Notes: generated by a model not told the origin, from the letters alone. Counted from the first letter of the stretch, positions 53,972 to 63,819 are shown. The stretch is DNA of 64,000 bases from Metabacillus sediminilitoris (GCF_009720625.1 NZ_CP046266.1:4441001-4505000); one strand, 5' to 3'. Numbers and translations are program-made.

Positions 53972-55409
53972 GACCTTCACTCCTAGTCATCATCAAATCA
54001 GCGTAGAGCTGGTTATATTTCAAAGCAGATTGTGCCCAACTATAATCTTGGTTCATTGCGTTTTCAACTATCTTCTCCCAGATATCCTTTTGATGATAAA
54101 AGGAGATAGCACGATCGATTGTGTTTAGCATGTCATGGGCATTGAAGTTTCTAAAAGTAAATCCATTTCCTTCTTCCGTATCCTCTCGATAAGAGAGTAC
54201 GGTATCATTTAAACCTCCTGTTTCTCTAACAATTGGGATCGTTCCATATCTTAATGCAATAAGTTGCCCTAATCCACAAGGTTCAAATTTAGACGGCATT
54301 AAAAACAGGTCAGAGCCTGCATAAATACGCTGCGCCAACTTTTCATCAAAACCTATGTATGCTTTTAACTTGGTTGGATATAACCATTCCATATGTCTAA
54401 AGAAATCTTCAAATTCTTTTTCACCCGTACCGAGTACAATCATTTGAATATCATTGCTTAATGCTTCATCTAAAACTCGTTTGACTAGATCAAGGCCCTT
54501 TTGTTTCGTTAATCTTGTCACCATGGCAATAACTGGAATATCTTCATCAACTGGCAGTCCAAAAAAGGACTGGATGTCAGCTTTATTGATTGCCTTTTTG
54601 TATGCAGTTTTTGCCATATATTGCTCAACAATGTCAGTGTCTGTTTCGGGATTGTACAGCTGATCATCTATCCCATTTAATATACCAGTTAGAACCGAGG
54701 ATCTATCGCGTAACAATCCATCTAGTCTCTCTCCATAATAAGGCGTTTGAATTTCCTCCTTATACGTTGGACTAACTGTTGTAATGTAATCGGCTGACAC
54801 GAGTGCCGCCTTCATAAAGCTTACATGTCCATGGAATTCTACTTTCCAAAAATTCTCCACATCAATGTTCAAAAGATCATGTAAAATGTCGTACGGGAAT
54901 ATGCCTTGGAATTGGAGATTATGGATTGTAAAGACTGTCTTGATATGTTTATAAAAAGAATCTTCACGATATTCCTCTTTAAGCAAGAAATTAATCATGC
55001 CTGTATGCCAGTCGTGTGTATGGATAAGATCAGGCTGAAAATCGATCGCCTTTATTGTTTCTAAAACACCTTTACAGAAGAAAGAAAACCGCTCGCCATC
55101 ATCATAATGACCATACAAAGAATCCCGATAATAATAATATTCATGATCAAGGAAATAATACGTTATTCCTTCATATTCAAGCATTTCAATGCCACAATAT
55201 TGCTGTCTCCAGCCAACAGGTACTGTAATCTCATCTACTTTTACCATCAATTCTCTGTATTTTTCAGGGATTAAATTATATTTTGGAAGAATAACACGTA
55301 CATCAATTCCTAGTTTTTTTAATTCCTTTGGCAGCGCTCCTGCTACATCGGCTAATCCTCCCGATTTCACAAATGGCACACATTCTGAAACAGCAAATAA
55401 TACATTCAC
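53946..55409 (-). CDS. glgA: GlgA, glycogen synthase
   Basis: Elongates glycogen from ADP-glucose. A 487-residue GT5 enzyme with the ADP-glucose loop [20 protein letters not shown], and [20 protein letters not shown] near the C-terminus. It overlaps glgD by four bases and glgP by 26. Confidence 0.95.
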   Translation of the reverse strand: MNVLFAVSECVPFVKSGGLADVAGALPKELKKLGIDVRVILPKYNLIPEKYRELMVKVDEITVPVGWRQQYCGIEMLEYEGITYYFLDHEYYYYRDSLYGHYDDGERFSFFCKGVLETIKAIDFQPDLIHTHDWHTGMINFLLKEEYREDSFYKHIKTVFTIHNLQFQGIFPYDILHDLLNIDVENFWKVEFHGHVSFMKAALVSADYITTVSPTYKEEIQTPYYGERLDGLLRDRSSVLTGILNGIDDQLYNPETDTDIVEQYMAKTAYKKAINKADIQSFFGLPVDEDIPVIAMVTRLTKQKGLDLVKRVLDEALSNDIQMIVLGTGEKEFEDFFRHMEWLYPTKLKAYIGFDEKLAQRIYAGSDLFLMPSKFEPCGLGQLIALRYGTIPIVRETGGLNDTVLSYREDTEEGNGFTFRNFNAHDMLNTIDRAISFYHQKDIWEKIVENAMNQDYSWAQSALKYNQLYADLMMTRSEGHVLQQGSV

Positions 55410-56440
55410 GAGTTCATCATCGCTCCTTGAATTGTTCTTTTTCTTAGTATATATGGGAAAGACGCAGTTCCATTGATTTGAGTTGAGTGTAAAACCTTCA
55501 CATCTTTATCAGAAATCACATGCTCTAACAAGCTATGATCTCCAATTTGTGACTTTTGCATTATCACACTATTTTTTATAACTGTATCTTTTCCAATATG
55601 AACGCCTCTAAAAATAATGCTATTTTCAACATATCCATCAATTTTACAGCCATTGGCTATTAGTGAGTTTTTCACAACAGCATTTTTTCCATATTTTGTT
55701 GGCGGTTCATCTTTTGCCTTTGTTAAGATCGGTCGGTCTTTAAGAAATATTTCATGCCAAACAATTGGATTAAGCATTTCCATACTGTGTTGATAATAAC
55801 CACTGATGGAATCAATAACCGCAGCATAACCAGTGAAATGATAATCACATATTGTTAAATGATTTTGTTTCTCTATTATGACATCTGCTAATGTTCGATA
55901 ACCGTATTGCTCTTTATTCTTGATAAGATCAACTAAAAGCTTTGTCGACATCATATACATTTGTAATGACTTTCCATCTTTCCTTACCTCTGTAATATCA
56001 CACCCGTTTTCAATATGACAATTTAATAACTCTTTATAGTCAATATTGCAAACCGTATAGCTATTCGTAATAACCGCAAATTCTTGGTTGCTTCTTAGGA
56101 AGAAATCAATATGATCTGAAAACTGTTGGAATGAACCAAACTCATCATATTCATTATGCAAATGAGGAGATGGGAAAAAGAATAATCCATCCTTCTTACG
56201 ATTTAAGTCCCACTGTTTACCTGATCCGATATGATCGATTAATGAACGATAATTATATTTTGGGAAAATCGCAACACTTTCTATTTCAGAATTCACCATA
56301 TTCGAAAGAACAAAATCGATAAGACGGTAACGACTTGCAAAAGGCATCGCAGCTAATGATCGATGAACAATTAAATCTTCTATTTCCGGTTTATAAGCAG
56401 TATCATCAATAACACCTAATATTCTCTGATTCAATTTCAT
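55406..56440 (-). CDS. glgD: GlgD, glucose-1-phosphate adenylyltransferase regulatory subunit
   Basis: A 344-residue homologue of GlgC that lacks the normal GGKGSRL-type nucleotide loop at its start ([16 protein letters not shown] instead) but keeps the [15 protein letters not shown] segment and the C-terminal beta-helix. In Bacillus it acts with GlgC. The start is the ATG at 56440 (GAGGAG just upstream) rather than 56452. It is separated from glgC by 350 bases holding a repeat. Confidence 0.9.
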   Translation of the reverse strand: MKLNQRILGVIDDTAYKPEIEDLIVHRSLAAMPFASRYRLIDFVLSNMVNSEIESVAIFPKYNYRSLIDHIGSGKQWDLNRKKDGLFFFPSPHLHNEYDEFGSFQQFSDHIDFFLRSNQEFAVITNSYTVCNIDYKELLNCHIENGCDITEVRKDGKSLQMYMMSTKLLVDLIKNKEQYGYRTLADVIIEKQNHLTICDYHFTGYAAVIDSISGYYQHSMEMLNPIVWHEIFLKDRPILTKAKDEPPTKYGKNAVVKNSLIANGCKIDGYVENSIIFRGVHIGKDTVIKNSVIMQKSQIGDHSLLEHVISDKDVKVLHSTQINGTASFPYILRKRTIQGAMMNS

Positions 56441-56520
56441 TCTCCTCCTCATTGGAAAAGTGATAGGATGTCACTACTAGCTAGCTCACTCACTTAAAAG
56501 ATTGGCTCTGTTAAACTTGC

Positions 56521-56650
56521 CTAATTGACTGCAGCGAGAGGCATTTGCTTTCCGCGGGTGGTCCGGGAGCCTCCTCGGCGCCATGCTCCTTTGAGGTCTC
56601 CCTTTGACACGCTTTTCTAAGCAGGAGTCTCACGTATCCGTTACAATCAT
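56521..56650. repeat. Dispersed repeat family R1, copy 3, inside the glg cluster
   Basis: TAATTG-CTGCAGCGAGAGGC ... GCTTTCCGCGGG ... GGAGCCTCCTC ... GCAGGAGTCTCAC ... CAATCA follows the same order as 4563-4687 in the same orientation, with more divergence in the middle. Ends are worn. It sits in the 350-base gap between glgC and glgD; the remaining 140 bases up to glgC show nothing. Confidence 0.72.
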
Positions 56651-56792
56651 CTAGTGCAAAATCAACAATGAGCTTTAACAAAGCCAAAAGATTAATAAGA
56701 TACGTAGTGATTAGACAGGCTAATGCTCCAATAACTCTTTTCCTTACATAGTTAGTAGATTTTGAGTTTACATCTTTTACTTTCCAACTCTA

Positions 56793-57959
56793 TTAAATAG
56801 CATTAATGTCAAAATTAGTGACAATGTCTTCAATAATCTCTTCTGTCACGAGAAGAATTTCTTCAGAGCTTTTATCAGGCCGAATAATTGTACCGTCCGG
56901 AACTTCTAATCCGCTTGGAATGATCGCATTTTCTATATATACGTTGGTTCCAATAACCGCATCTGGCATTAACACCGAATTTTTAACGACTGTATTTTTC
57001 CCAATTGTTACACCTTGGAATAAGACAGAATGGTCCACTTTCCCTAAAATGACACAGCCATCATTTACTAAAGAATCCGTCACGTCAGCATCATCAGCAA
57101 TAAATTGAGGAGGATGGTTTGAGTTCACAGTGTAAATTTTCCATTCCCGATCAAATAAATTTAATGTAGAATCCTCATTCAAACAATCCATGTTAGCTTC
57201 CCAGAGACTCTTAACCGTCCCAACATCTTTCCAATAACCTTTGAAAGGATATGCTACAACATTTCTTTTTTCATCAAGTAATAATGGAATGATATCTTTT
57301 CCAAAATCATGACTTGAGTATTGATTACGTTCATCCATTTCAAGAAATTCTTTTAAAATTGACCATTTAAAAATGTAGATACCCATAGAAGCAAGGTTAT
57401 TTTTAGGCTTTGCAGGTTTTTCATCAAATTCAATCACTTGCATTTTTTCATTTGTATTCATAATTCCAAAACGGCTTGCTTCATCCCATGGGACTTCAAT
57501 CACTGAAATGGAAGCATCCGCATTTTTTTCGATATGGTAATCTAGCATTTTTGAATAATCCATTTTATAGATGTGATCCCCGGATAAGATCAACACATAT
57601 TCAGGATCATATTGTTTTATATAATTAATATTTTGATAAATGGCACTAGCAGTTCCTTTATACCACTTCATCTCAGATGATTCTGTATATGGGGGAAGAA
57701 CAGTTACTCCGCCGTTTTTACGATCAAGATCCCAAACACTGCCAATGCCGATATATGAGTTCAAGACTAGTGGCTGGTATTGTGTAAGGACGCCAACCGT
57801 ATCAATACCAGAGTTTGTGCAATTACTTAATGTAAAGTCAATAATGCGATATTTACCGCCAAATGGTACGGCTGGTTTTGCTAAATTTTTTGTAAGGGAG
57901 CTCAATCGGCTTCCCTTACCTCCCGCTAATAACATTGCGACGCACTTTTTTCTTCCCAT
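56793..57959 (-). CDS. glgC: GlgC, glucose-1-phosphate adenylyltransferase
   Basis: Makes ADP-glucose, the glycogen precursor. A 388-residue protein with [20 protein letters not shown] (nucleotide loop), [27 protein letters not shown] and a C-terminal beta-helix. Its start lies inside glgB: the two overlap by 44 bases. Confidence 0.95.
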   Translation of the reverse strand: MGRKKCVAMLLAGGKGSRLSSLTKNLAKPAVPFGGKYRIIDFTLSNCTNSGIDTVGVLTQYQPLVLNSYIGIGSVWDLDRKNGGVTVLPPYTESSEMKWYKGTASAIYQNINYIKQYDPEYVLILSGDHIYKMDYSKMLDYHIEKNADASISVIEVPWDEASRFGIMNTNEKMQVIEFDEKPAKPKNNLASMGIYIFKWSILKEFLEMDERNQYSSHDFGKDIIPLLLDEKRNVVAYPFKGYWKDVGTVKSLWEANMDCLNEDSTLNLFDREWKIYTVNSNHPPQFIADDADVTDSLVNDGCVILGKVDHSVLFQGVTIGKNTVVKNSVLMPDAVIGTNVYIENAIIPSGLEVPDGTIIRPDKSSEEILLVTEEIIEDIVTNFDINAI

Positions 57960-59838
57960 TTTTATTCTCCCCTCTTTTTTTAACTGCTCTTAAAATGGAA
58001 ATACCGTATGGAGGAATCGTCATTGAAATGTGATATGGTCTTCCATGGTACTCACCCTCTAATGCCTTAAGATTCTTTTTATTGATTTGACCAGAGCCGC
58101 CGAATTCATTTAAATCACTATTTAAGACCTCGACATATTCTGTTTCAATTGGAACTCCGACTTTATAGTCGTGATAAACATTTGGTTTAAAATTACAAAT
58201 AATAACAAGAATTTCATTTTCCTTTTGACCTTTCCTTATAAAAGAAAAGATGCTTTGATCCTTATTATTAACATCGATCCATTCAAAGCCTTCATGTGAA
58301 TGATCTAACTCATACAATGGTTTTTGTTTATGATAGATTTGCAGCAATTCCTTAAAGTACACTCGCATTTTGCTATGCATTTCATAGTCTTCTAGCATCC
58401 AGTCTAATTGTTCTAAATCCTTCCACTCATCAAATTGCCCAAACTCGCTTCCCATAAATAGGAGCTTTTTTCCTGGATGTGAAAACATAAATCCATAAAG
58501 AAGCCTTAATTGTGCAAACTTTTGCCAATAATCACCTGGCATTTTATTAAGTAAAGATTTCTTGCCATGTACAACCTCATCATGGGAAAACGGCAAAATG
58601 AAGTTTTCAGAAAAAGCATATATTAGGGAGAAAGATACTTTATGATGGAGTTCATTCCGTTGCTCAGGAGAAGCCTCCATATAGGTAAGAATGTCATTCA
58701 TCCAACCCATATTCCATTTGTAGTTAAATCCTAGTCCACCTGACGAAGTAGGAGCAGTTACCATTGGCCAATCAGTTGAATCCTCTGCAATCATTAACAA
58801 ATCAGGTTCTTTTGCAAAAACAGCTTCATTTAATTTTTTTAAAAAATGAACGGCAAAAGGATTTTCAACTAACTCGTGTGAATTTTGCCAGTGCAGCATA
58901 TTTGCTACAGCATCTACACGAAAACCATCCACATGGAAATATTCGATCCAGAAAATTGCATTTGAAATGAGGAAGCTTTGTACTTCTGATTTACCAAGAT
59001 CAAAATTTGCTGTACCCCATTCTAAATTTTCTCGATCTTTATAATTGCTATACTCATACGTAGGCTTGCCATCAAACATATAGAGCCCATGTGCATCCTT
59101 ACAAAAATGACCAGGAACCCAATCAATGATAACCCCGATATTTTCTTGATGACATGCATCGATAAATTCCATTAACCCATGTGGTGTACCAAAACGACTT
59201 GTCGCAGAAAAATAGCCCGTACCTTGGTATCCCCATGAACGGTCATATGGATGTTCAATAATTGGAAGCAGTTCAATATGTGTGAAGCCATGTTCCAAGA
59301 CATATGGTATTAGTTCTTCCGCTAACTCTTTATACGTATATAACTCACCATCTTCTTTAACTTTCCAAGAAACTAAGTGAAGCTCATATATGGCCATTGG
59401 TTGGTTATATGGTTGCTTTAATCGTTTTTTCCTCTTCCATTTTTGGTCATTCCATTTATAGCCTGATAAATCATAAACAATCGACGCTGTATTAGGTCGA
59501 ACCTCTGAATAAAAAGCATAAGGATCTGCTTTTAATAAAGATTGACCATCTTCTGTAATGATCTCGTATTTGTAAACTTCACCAACCCCTAGTTGAGGTA
59601 TAAATAAGGTCCATATGCCCTCCTTATTCATTCTTACCATTTGGTGATTTCGTCCAATCCAATCATTAAAGTCACCAACTACATTTACTTGCTTTGCATG
59701 TGGTGCCCAAACACAGAAATTGGTACCAACTACCCCATCAATCTCCTGTATATGTGCTCCCAAAAAACCGAAACTTTCAAATGATTGTCCTTCGTGAAAC
59801 AAATGAATATCAAATTCTGTTGGACATGTGACAGTCAC
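57916..59838 (-). CDS. glgB: GlgB, 1,4-alpha-glucan branching enzyme
   Basis: Forms alpha-1,6 branches. A GH13 enzyme of about 640 residues: CBM48 module with [20 protein letters not shown], catalytic Asp in [12 protein letters not shown], Glu in [10 protein letters not shown] and third carboxylate in [10 protein letters not shown]. The frame is open to 59877, but a GTG at 59838 with AAAGGGTG upstream gives a start like B. subtilis GlgB. The C-terminus runs about 15 residues past the usual RAVKKRGE end, over the start of glgC. A cre-like site lies upstream. Confidence 0.94.
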   Translation of the reverse strand: MTVTCPTEFDIHLFHEGQSFESFGFLGAHIQEIDGVVGTNFCVWAPHAKQVNVVGDFNDWIGRNHQMVRMNKEGIWTLFIPQLGVGEVYKYEIITEDGQSLLKADPYAFYSEVRPNTASIVYDLSGYKWNDQKWKRKKRLKQPYNQPMAIYELHLVSWKVKEDGELYTYKELAEELIPYVLEHGFTHIELLPIIEHPYDRSWGYQGTGYFSATSRFGTPHGLMEFIDACHQENIGVIIDWVPGHFCKDAHGLYMFDGKPTYEYSNYKDRENLEWGTANFDLGKSEVQSFLISNAIFWIEYFHVDGFRVDAVANMLHWQNSHELVENPFAVHFLKKLNEAVFAKEPDLLMIAEDSTDWPMVTAPTSSGGLGFNYKWNMGWMNDILTYMEASPEQRNELHHKVSFSLIYAFSENFILPFSHDEVVHGKKSLLNKMPGDYWQKFAQLRLLYGFMFSHPGKKLLFMGSEFGQFDEWKDLEQLDWMLEDYEMHSKMRVYFKELLQIYHKQKPLYELDHSHEGFEWIDVNNKDQSIFSFIRKGQKENEILVIICNFKPNVYHDYKVGVPIETEYVEVLNSDLNEFGGSGQINKKNLKALEGEYHGRPYHISMTIPPYGISILRAVKKRGENKNGKKKVRRNVISGR

Positions 59839-59904
59839 AAAAGTCACCCTTTCTCTAATTATCTCTATGCTAAACATTCCATACTTACAAATAGTTCCCT
59901 TCTA

Positions 59905-59918
59905 TGTAAACGCTTCTT
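59905..59918. promoter_or_regulatory. Candidate cre (CcpA) site upstream of glgB
   Basis: TGTAAACGCTTCTT matches the catabolite-responsive element TGWAARCGYTWNCW at all but one position (T for the second conserved C). It lies about 70 bases upstream of the glgB start. Confidence 0.6.
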
Positions 59919-60523
59919 TTTTACGACAATTTCCTACAAAGTGAAGCTATAATTAATAGAATGTTATTCTTTTAAAATGTAAGAGAAAGAATAGGAAAAG
60001 TAGTAAATTGGTGTAAAACATACAAAAACACTGATGAAATTGATTTTAATTTTAATAAAATATAATTAAATCGACTAAAAGCGATTTTTCCATGTTTATC
60101 ACGAAAATTATCACAAGAAAATATTATTTCTGAATAATAAATAATTCGACTTTTTGTAGGATTTTGTAGAATGATTTTTTTGAAGAAAATAGAGGGCTTT
60201 ACCTTATTAAAGGAATGCGATGATGAATTTTTTATTGCTTTATCTAAAAAAGGACTCACACTAATTGTAAGCCCTCTCATTTTGGATGTACCTTCTATAT
60301 TATGTATCAATTTGTTCTTCCTTTCATTCATTCAATCTTTCCTTACTTCGGAGATAAAATTAAAAGAAGCAATAAAATTGAGAGTTTACAATCTTATTGC
60401 TTTTAAAACTATTTATCATTTATTAAGATGATAAGAAAAATGCAATGTATATGCTATATAAACTACAACTAATCAATGTATATAATCATCCTATTTATAT
60501 TTTCAAAAAGTTATATTCAACGT
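59919..60523. other. Non-coding gap between glgB and the small-gene cluster
   Basis: About 600 AT-rich bases without a convincing gene. A frame of 86 codons at 60171-60431 crosses a hairpin and has no ribosome site, so I do not call it. On the minus strand AGGGCTTACA / TGTGAGTCCT followed by T6 (60250-60282) is a likely terminator for the cluster at 60.5-61.5 kb. Confidence 0.5.
60250..60282 (-). terminator. Likely terminator of the small iron-box operon
   Basis: AGGGCTTACA pairs with TGTGAGTCCT (two G-U pairs), followed by TTTTTT on the minus strand. It is the first terminator-like hairpin downstream of the fbpA remnant. Confidence 0.6.
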
Positions 60524-60681
60524 CTAAAAAGCTGTTAATATCCTATATTCTTTTTCTAATTGACTCAATGTTAATTCATTGAGCTGGCGATCATCTATCG
60601 CTTTAAAGTATTCCATTTTTAATAACTCTGAATTACTCGTTCTTTTTGATTGTTTATTTGTTTCCTCAACATTTCACCCAT
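60524..60681 (-). pseudogene. Frameshifted FbpA-like gene (Fur-regulated basic protein A)
   Basis: The ATG at 60681 (GGAG upstream) gives MGEMLRKQINNQKERVIQSY and then stops at TAA 60619-60621. A shifted frame starting a few codons earlier encodes ELLKMEYFKAIDDRQLNELT followed by LSQLEKEYRILTAF and a TAG at 60524. Joined, they make a 52-residue protein with the FbpA layout: basic LRK start, then an R-Q-L-x-E-L-T-L-S-x-L-E motif. FbpA is a Fur-repressed small protein linked to the FsrA iron-sparing response in B. subtilis. The frame break lies near an A5 run (60616-60620), so either recent decay or a sequencing error is possible. Confidence 0.65.
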
Positions 60682-60787
60682 GATCAATCACTCCAATAAA
60701 GATACATAAGATGAGTAATATTTATTTTATATTAAAACAGGATTTGCCGATTTCTAACTCAAGCAAAATAATATGTAAAAACTCCTT

Positions 60788-61183
60788 CTAAATTGTTTGA
60801 TTCGCTTCATTCAGTATCCCTAAAAGATCACTTATATCATTTAATCTCGATGTACTATTAATAAATAACGCTTCATTTCCTTCATCAAGTGCTTGATTCA
60901 CTTGGAATTGTAAATAATTTATCTTTAATTCGATGTCTAACATAGAATACAGGTAATTTCGATTAAAATAATGCTCCAAATCTTCAATTGCCATATATAA
61001 GAACCATTGATTATTTATGACAACTAATGAATACCAACCATTATCCATTACAAATTTTCGATCTTCCTTAACTTCAATGATATCTGTTTTATGTATAATA
61101 ATAGACTCTGCATGGTCACCTTCCGGGCAAAAGCAATCTATTAAATGTTCGAACGTTTTTGCTACAATAAATTGTTTACTCAC
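60788..61183 (-). CDS. IDEAL-domain protein (131 aa)
   Basis: A 131-residue soluble protein. The N-terminal 85 residues (VSKQFIVAKTFEHLIDCFCP ...) are mixed alpha/beta and unrecognised. The C-terminal part has YLQFQVNQALDEGNEALFIN, which fits the IDEAL domain, a small helical module in Bacillus regulatory proteins. An open frame extends to a TTG at 61210; the GTG at 61183 has AAGGGGGA eight bases upstream and is preferred. It lies between a Fur-box promoter and the fbpA remnant, so it is probably iron-regulated. Function is unknown. Confidence 0.68.
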   Translation of the reverse strand: MSKQFIVAKTFEHLIDCFCPEGDHAESIIIHKTDIIEVKEDRKFVMDNGWYSLVVINNQWFLYMAIEDLEHYFNRNYLYSMLDIELKINYLQFQVNQALDEGNEALFINSTSRLNDISDLLGILNEANQTI

Positions 61184-61343
61184 TCTTATTTCCCCCTTCT
61201 GATTTCTCAATTAATTCTTAATAACTTAAAATACCCTTTCTAGGCTACGTTATTTCATTGGTTGTTATTAATTTTGAATTTATGTAAAGACAATTTTCAT
61301 ACTCGGTAAGTAATAAACACATTTTTTTTAACGATCTGAAATT

Positions 61344-61466
61344 TTAATTTATCTCACACATATCTACTCTATCCATTCCACAGCAGGGACATAGATCATG
61401 TTGTCTAATATCTATCAATTCCTCTCCCTCATAAAATCCACACCATTCACAAATTATCATTATCAT
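61344..61466 (-). CDS. Zinc-ribbon mini-protein (40 aa) behind Fur boxes
   Basis: A 40-codon gene from ATG 61466, with AAGGGT nine bases upstream (an in-frame ATG at 61484 has no ribosome site). It contains ICEWCG and, 15 residues later, LCPCCG: two C-x-x-C knuckles as in rubredoxin-like or zinc-ribbon domains, then RVDMCEIN. Two Fur boxes and a SigA-type promoter lie directly upstream on the same strand. I do not know the family. Confidence 0.65.
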   Translation of the reverse strand: MIMIICEWCGFYEGEELIDIRQHDLCPCCGMDRVDMCEIN

Positions 61467-61523
61467 GGTTTTGTTACCCTTCATTTGATTTTGATCAAAT
61501 AGTCTATATATTGGATGTTTAAT

Positions 61524-61581
61524 TGAAAATGATTATCATTTTCTTGTTGATATTTTAATTGAAAATCATTCTCAATGTCAA
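61524..61581 (-). promoter_or_regulatory. Promoter with two Fur boxes for the small-gene operon
   Basis: On the minus strand TTGACA (61581-61576), 18 bases and TAAAAT (61557-61552) form a promoter. Fur box A, TGAAAATCATTCTCA (61560-61574), fills the spacer (13 of 15). Fur box B, TGAAAATGATTATCA (61524-61538; 14 of 15, within a perfect 9-1-9 palindrome), lies just downstream of the -10. This is the strongest Fur site pair in the window. Confidence 0.82.
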
Positions 61582-61623
61582 GGGGATTCACTTAATTAAA
61601 AAAAGAAATAATTATATAAAAAT

Positions 61624-61661
61624 AAAAAATACCCAACAGAGACTTTTCTGCTAGGTATTTT
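61624..61661 (-). terminator. Second terminator of the tRNA operon
   Basis: AAATACC pairs with GGTATTT, with an inner CAGA/TCTG pair; on the minus strand TTTATTTTT follows. Confidence 0.75.
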
Positions 61662-61769
61662 GGTACTTTTTTTATTGTTTTAACATTCATTGGATAGGCA
61701 TTGATTATTAAGAATATAACGAAAAACATTTCCTACTTTTAGGAAAGATCAATTTAATAATGAAATAAA

Positions 61770-61794
61770 AAAACACTGCATAGCACAGTGTTTT
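61770..61794 (-). terminator. First terminator of the tRNA operon
   Basis: On the minus strand AAAACACTG pairs with CAGTGTTTT around a seven-base loop, followed by more Ts. It lies five bases past tRNA-Glu. Confidence 0.88.
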
Positions 61795-61798
61795 AAGA

Positions 61799-61870
61799 TG
61801 ACCCGTACGGGATTCGAACCCGTGTTACCGCCGTGAAAGGGCGGTGTCTTAACCGCTTGACCAACGGGCC
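61799..61870 (-). tRNA. tRNA-Glu (TTC)
   Basis: 72 bases, full cloverleaf, anticodon TTC in CCCTTTCACGG. It is the only gene of the cluster that does not encode its CCA end. Last gene of the operon. Confidence 0.95.
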
Positions 61871-61885
61871 ATTATTTAAATTTAA

Positions 61886-61976
61886 TGGCGGAGAAGGAGG
61901 GATTTGAACCCTCGCGCCGCTTACACGACCTACACCCTTAGCAGGGGCGCCTCTTCAGCCACTTGAGTACTTCCCC
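61886..61976 (-). tRNA. tRNA-Ser (GCT)
   Basis: 91 bases with the long variable arm of class II tRNAs; anticodon GCT in CCCTGCTAAGG; CCA encoded. Acceptor GGGGAAG pairs with CTTCTCC (one G-U). Confidence 0.95.
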
Positions 61977-61979
61977 ATA

Positions 61980-62054
61980 TGGCTCCGCAGGTAGGACTCG
62001 AACCTACGACCGATCGGTTAACAGCCGATAGCTCTACCACTGAGCTACTGCGGA
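61980..62054 (-). tRNA. tRNA-Asn (GTT)
   Basis: 75 bases, acceptor TCCGCAG, anticodon GTT in GGCTGTTAACC, CCA encoded. Only three bases separate it from tRNA-Ser. Confidence 0.95.
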
Positions 62055-62065
62055 ATAAAATAAAA

Positions 62066-62142
<77 letters not shown>

Positions 62143-62166
62143 ATTTTTGTCTAGCTTTTCAAGCTT

Positions 62167-62240
62167 TGGAGCGGGTGAAGGGAATCGAACCCTCATCATC
62201 AGCTTGGAAGGCTGAGGTTTTACCACTAAACTACACCCGC
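62167..62240 (-). tRNA. tRNA-Gly (TCC)
   Basis: 74 bases, acceptor GCGGGTG, anticodon TCC in GCCTTCCAAGC, CCA encoded. Confidence 0.95.
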
Positions 62241-62249
62241 AAAGGTAAA

Positions 62250-62326
62250 TGGGGCGACTGATGGGAATCGAACCCACGAATGTCGGAACCACAATCCGAT
62301 GCGTTAACCACTTCGCCACAATCGCC
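62250..62326 (-). tRNA. tRNA-His (GTG)
   Basis: 77 bases including an encoded extra 5' G (G-1) opposite C73, the identity mark of tRNA-His; anticodon GTG in GATTGTGGTTC; CCA encoded. Confidence 0.95.
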
Positions 62327-62352
62327 ACATTATATAATCATTTTCAAAAAAA

Positions 62353-62428
62353 TGGTGGCTCAGGACGGAATCGAACCGCCGACACATGGATTTTCAGTCC
62401 ATTGCTCTACCGACTGAGCTACTGAGCC
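62353..62428 (-). tRNA. tRNA-Phe (GAA)
   Basis: 76 bases, acceptor GGCTCAG, anticodon GAA in GACTGAAAATC, CCA encoded. Confidence 0.95.
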
Positions 62429-62446
62429 AATATCGATTAATAAAAA

Positions 62447-62523
62447 TGGCGGTCCGGACGGGACTCGAACCCGCGACCTCCTGCGTGACAGGCAGGCATT
62501 CTAACCAACTGAACTACCGGACC
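62447..62523 (-). tRNA. tRNA-Asp (GTC)
   Basis: 77 bases, acceptor GGTCCGG, anticodon GTC in GCCTGTCACGC, CCA encoded. Confidence 0.95.
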
Positions 62524-62527
62524 ATTT

Positions 62528-62604
<77 letters not shown>

Positions 62605-62641
62605 ACGATAAAAATTTAGTTATTACTTTCTTAATAAAATA

Positions 62642-62734
62642 TGGAGGAGGAAGGGGGATTCGAACCCCCGCGGGCTTTGACACCCCTGTCGGTTTTCAAG
62701 ACCGATCCCTTCAGCCGGACTTGGGTATTCCTCC
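62642..62734 (-). tRNA. tRNA-Ser (TGA)
   Basis: 93 bases, class II with a long variable arm, acceptor GGAGGAA, anticodon TGA in GTCTTGAAAAC, CCA encoded. Confidence 0.95.
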
Positions 62735-62746
62735 GTATATTTTAAA

Positions 62747-62823
62747 TGGTGGACCTTGTAGGACTCGAACCTACGACCGGACGGTTATGAGCCGTCTGCT
62801 CTAACCAGCTGAGCTAAAGGTCC
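62747..62823 (-). tRNA. tRNA-Ile2 (CAT, lysidine type)
   Basis: 77 bases, acceptor GGACCTT, anticodon CAT in GGCTCATAACC, CCA encoded. Its body matches the Bacillus tRNA-Ile2, whose C34 is changed to lysidine by TilS to read AUA, and not elongator Met (next gene upstream). Automatic tools may label it Met. Confidence 0.85.
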
Positions 62824-62827
62824 AAAT

Positions 62828-62904
62828 TGGTAGCGGCGGAGGGAGTCGAACCCACGACCTTTCGGGTATGAACCGAATGCTCTAGCCAGCTGAGCTACAC
62901 CGCC
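62828..62904 (-). tRNA. Elongator tRNA-Met (CAT)
   Basis: 77 bases, acceptor GGCGGTG, anticodon CAT in GGTTCATACCC, CCA encoded; matches Bacillus elongator Met. Confidence 0.92.
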
Positions 62905-62932
62905 AAAATGAATGTTATAAACTTGAATGATA

Positions 62933-63008
62933 TGGTGGAGCCTAGCGGGATCGAACCGCTGACCTCCTGCGTGCAAAGCAGGCGCTCTCCCAGCTGAGCT
63001 AAGGCCCC
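62933..63008 (-). tRNA. tRNA-Ala (TGC)
   Basis: 76 bases, acceptor GGGGCCT with a G-U pair, anticodon TGC in GCTTTGCACGC, CCA encoded. Confidence 0.95.
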
Positions 63009-63025
63009 ATAAATGTTTTAAATAA

Positions 63026-63102
63026 TGGTCGGGAAGACAGGATTCGAACCTGCGACCCCTTGGTCCCAAACCAAGTGCTCTACCAAGCTGAGCTACTTCC
63101 CG
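63026..63102 (-). tRNA. tRNA-Pro (TGG)
   Basis: 77 bases, acceptor CGGGAAG, anticodon TGG in GTTTGGGACC, CCA encoded. Confidence 0.95.
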
Positions 63103-63110
63103 ATTAGATA

Positions 63111-63187
63111 TGGCGCGCCCGAGAGGAGTCGAACCCCTAACCTTTTGATCCGTAGTCAAACGCTCTATCCAATTGAGCTACGGGCGC
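63111..63187 (-). tRNA. tRNA-Arg (ACG)
   Basis: 77 bases, acceptor GCGCCCG, anticodon ACG in GACTACGGATC (A34 becomes inosine), CCA encoded. Confidence 0.95.
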
Positions 63188-63196
63188 ATTATATAA

Positions 63197-63318
63197 TATT
63201 GTCTAGCTGCGAAAGCCAAACCGTACGGCTGTTTCACTTCTTCCTGCGGAGTTAAATTACAACTCCTTCTCAGAAGCTCCAACATTAATCGCTTTAAGCG
63301 GGCTTTCTCCGCTTTTCT
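63197..63318 (-). repeat. Dispersed repeat (family R3) inside the tRNA cluster
   Basis: On the minus strand it runs from GAAAAGCGGAGAAAGCCCGC to GCTAGACAATA, the same end motifs as R2 (GAAAAGCG ... GCTAGACA) with a different middle (GTTGGAGCTTCTGAGAAGG; AACTCCGCAGGAAGAAG). It separates tRNA-Arg from tRNA-Leu by 135 bases, where other spacers in the cluster are mostly under 45. Confidence 0.72.
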
Positions 63319-63322
63319 ATAT

Positions 63323-63411
63323 TGGTGCCGAGGACCGGAATCGAACCGGTACGGTAGTCACCTACCGCAGGATTTTAAGTCCTGTGCGTCTGCCAGTTCC
63401 GCCACCCCGGC
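63323..63411 (-). tRNA. tRNA-Leu (TAA)
   Basis: 89 bases, class II with a long variable arm, acceptor GCCGGGG, anticodon TAA in GACTTAAAATC, CCA encoded. Confidence 0.95.
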
Positions 63412-63417
63412 ACTTAC

Positions 63418-63492
63418 TGGAGCGGAAGACGGGATTCGAACCCGCGACCCCCACCTTGGCAAGGTGGTGTTCTACCACTGAACTACTTCCGC
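63418..63492 (-). tRNA. tRNA-Gly (GCC)
   Basis: 75 bases, acceptor GCGGAAG, anticodon GCC in CCTTGCCAAGG, CCA encoded. Confidence 0.95.
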
Positions 63493-63502
63493 AATATTTA
63501 AA

Positions 63503-63588
63503 TGGTGCGGGTGAAGGGACTTGAACCCCCACGTCACAAGGACACTAGATCCTAAGTCTAGCGCGTCTGCCAATTCCGCCACACCCGC
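63503..63588 (-). tRNA. tRNA-Leu (TAG)
   Basis: 86 bases, class II, acceptor GCGGGTG, anticodon TAG in GACTTAGGATC, CCA encoded. Confidence 0.95.
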
Positions 63589-63600
63589 AAGGTGTGTAAA

Positions 63601-63676
63601 TGGTGAGCCATGAAGGACTCGAACCTTCGACCCTCTGATTAAAAGTCAGATGCTCTACCGACTGAGCTAATGGCTC
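63601..63676 (-). tRNA. tRNA-Lys (TTT)
   Basis: 76 bases, acceptor GAGCCAT, anticodon TTT in GACTTTTAATC, CCA encoded. Confidence 0.95.
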
Positions 63677-63703
63677 ATTTCAATAAGATTCTATTAAAAT
63701 AAG

Positions 63704-63779
<76 letters not shown>

Positions 63780-63819
63780 GTAATTAAAATATTGGAATTA
63801 AGTTATTTGTACTTAATAA

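Noticed and set aside
60171..60431. 86-codon plus-strand frame
   Set aside because: It has no ribosome site, crosses a likely terminator hairpin, and its composition looks like translated AT-rich spacer.
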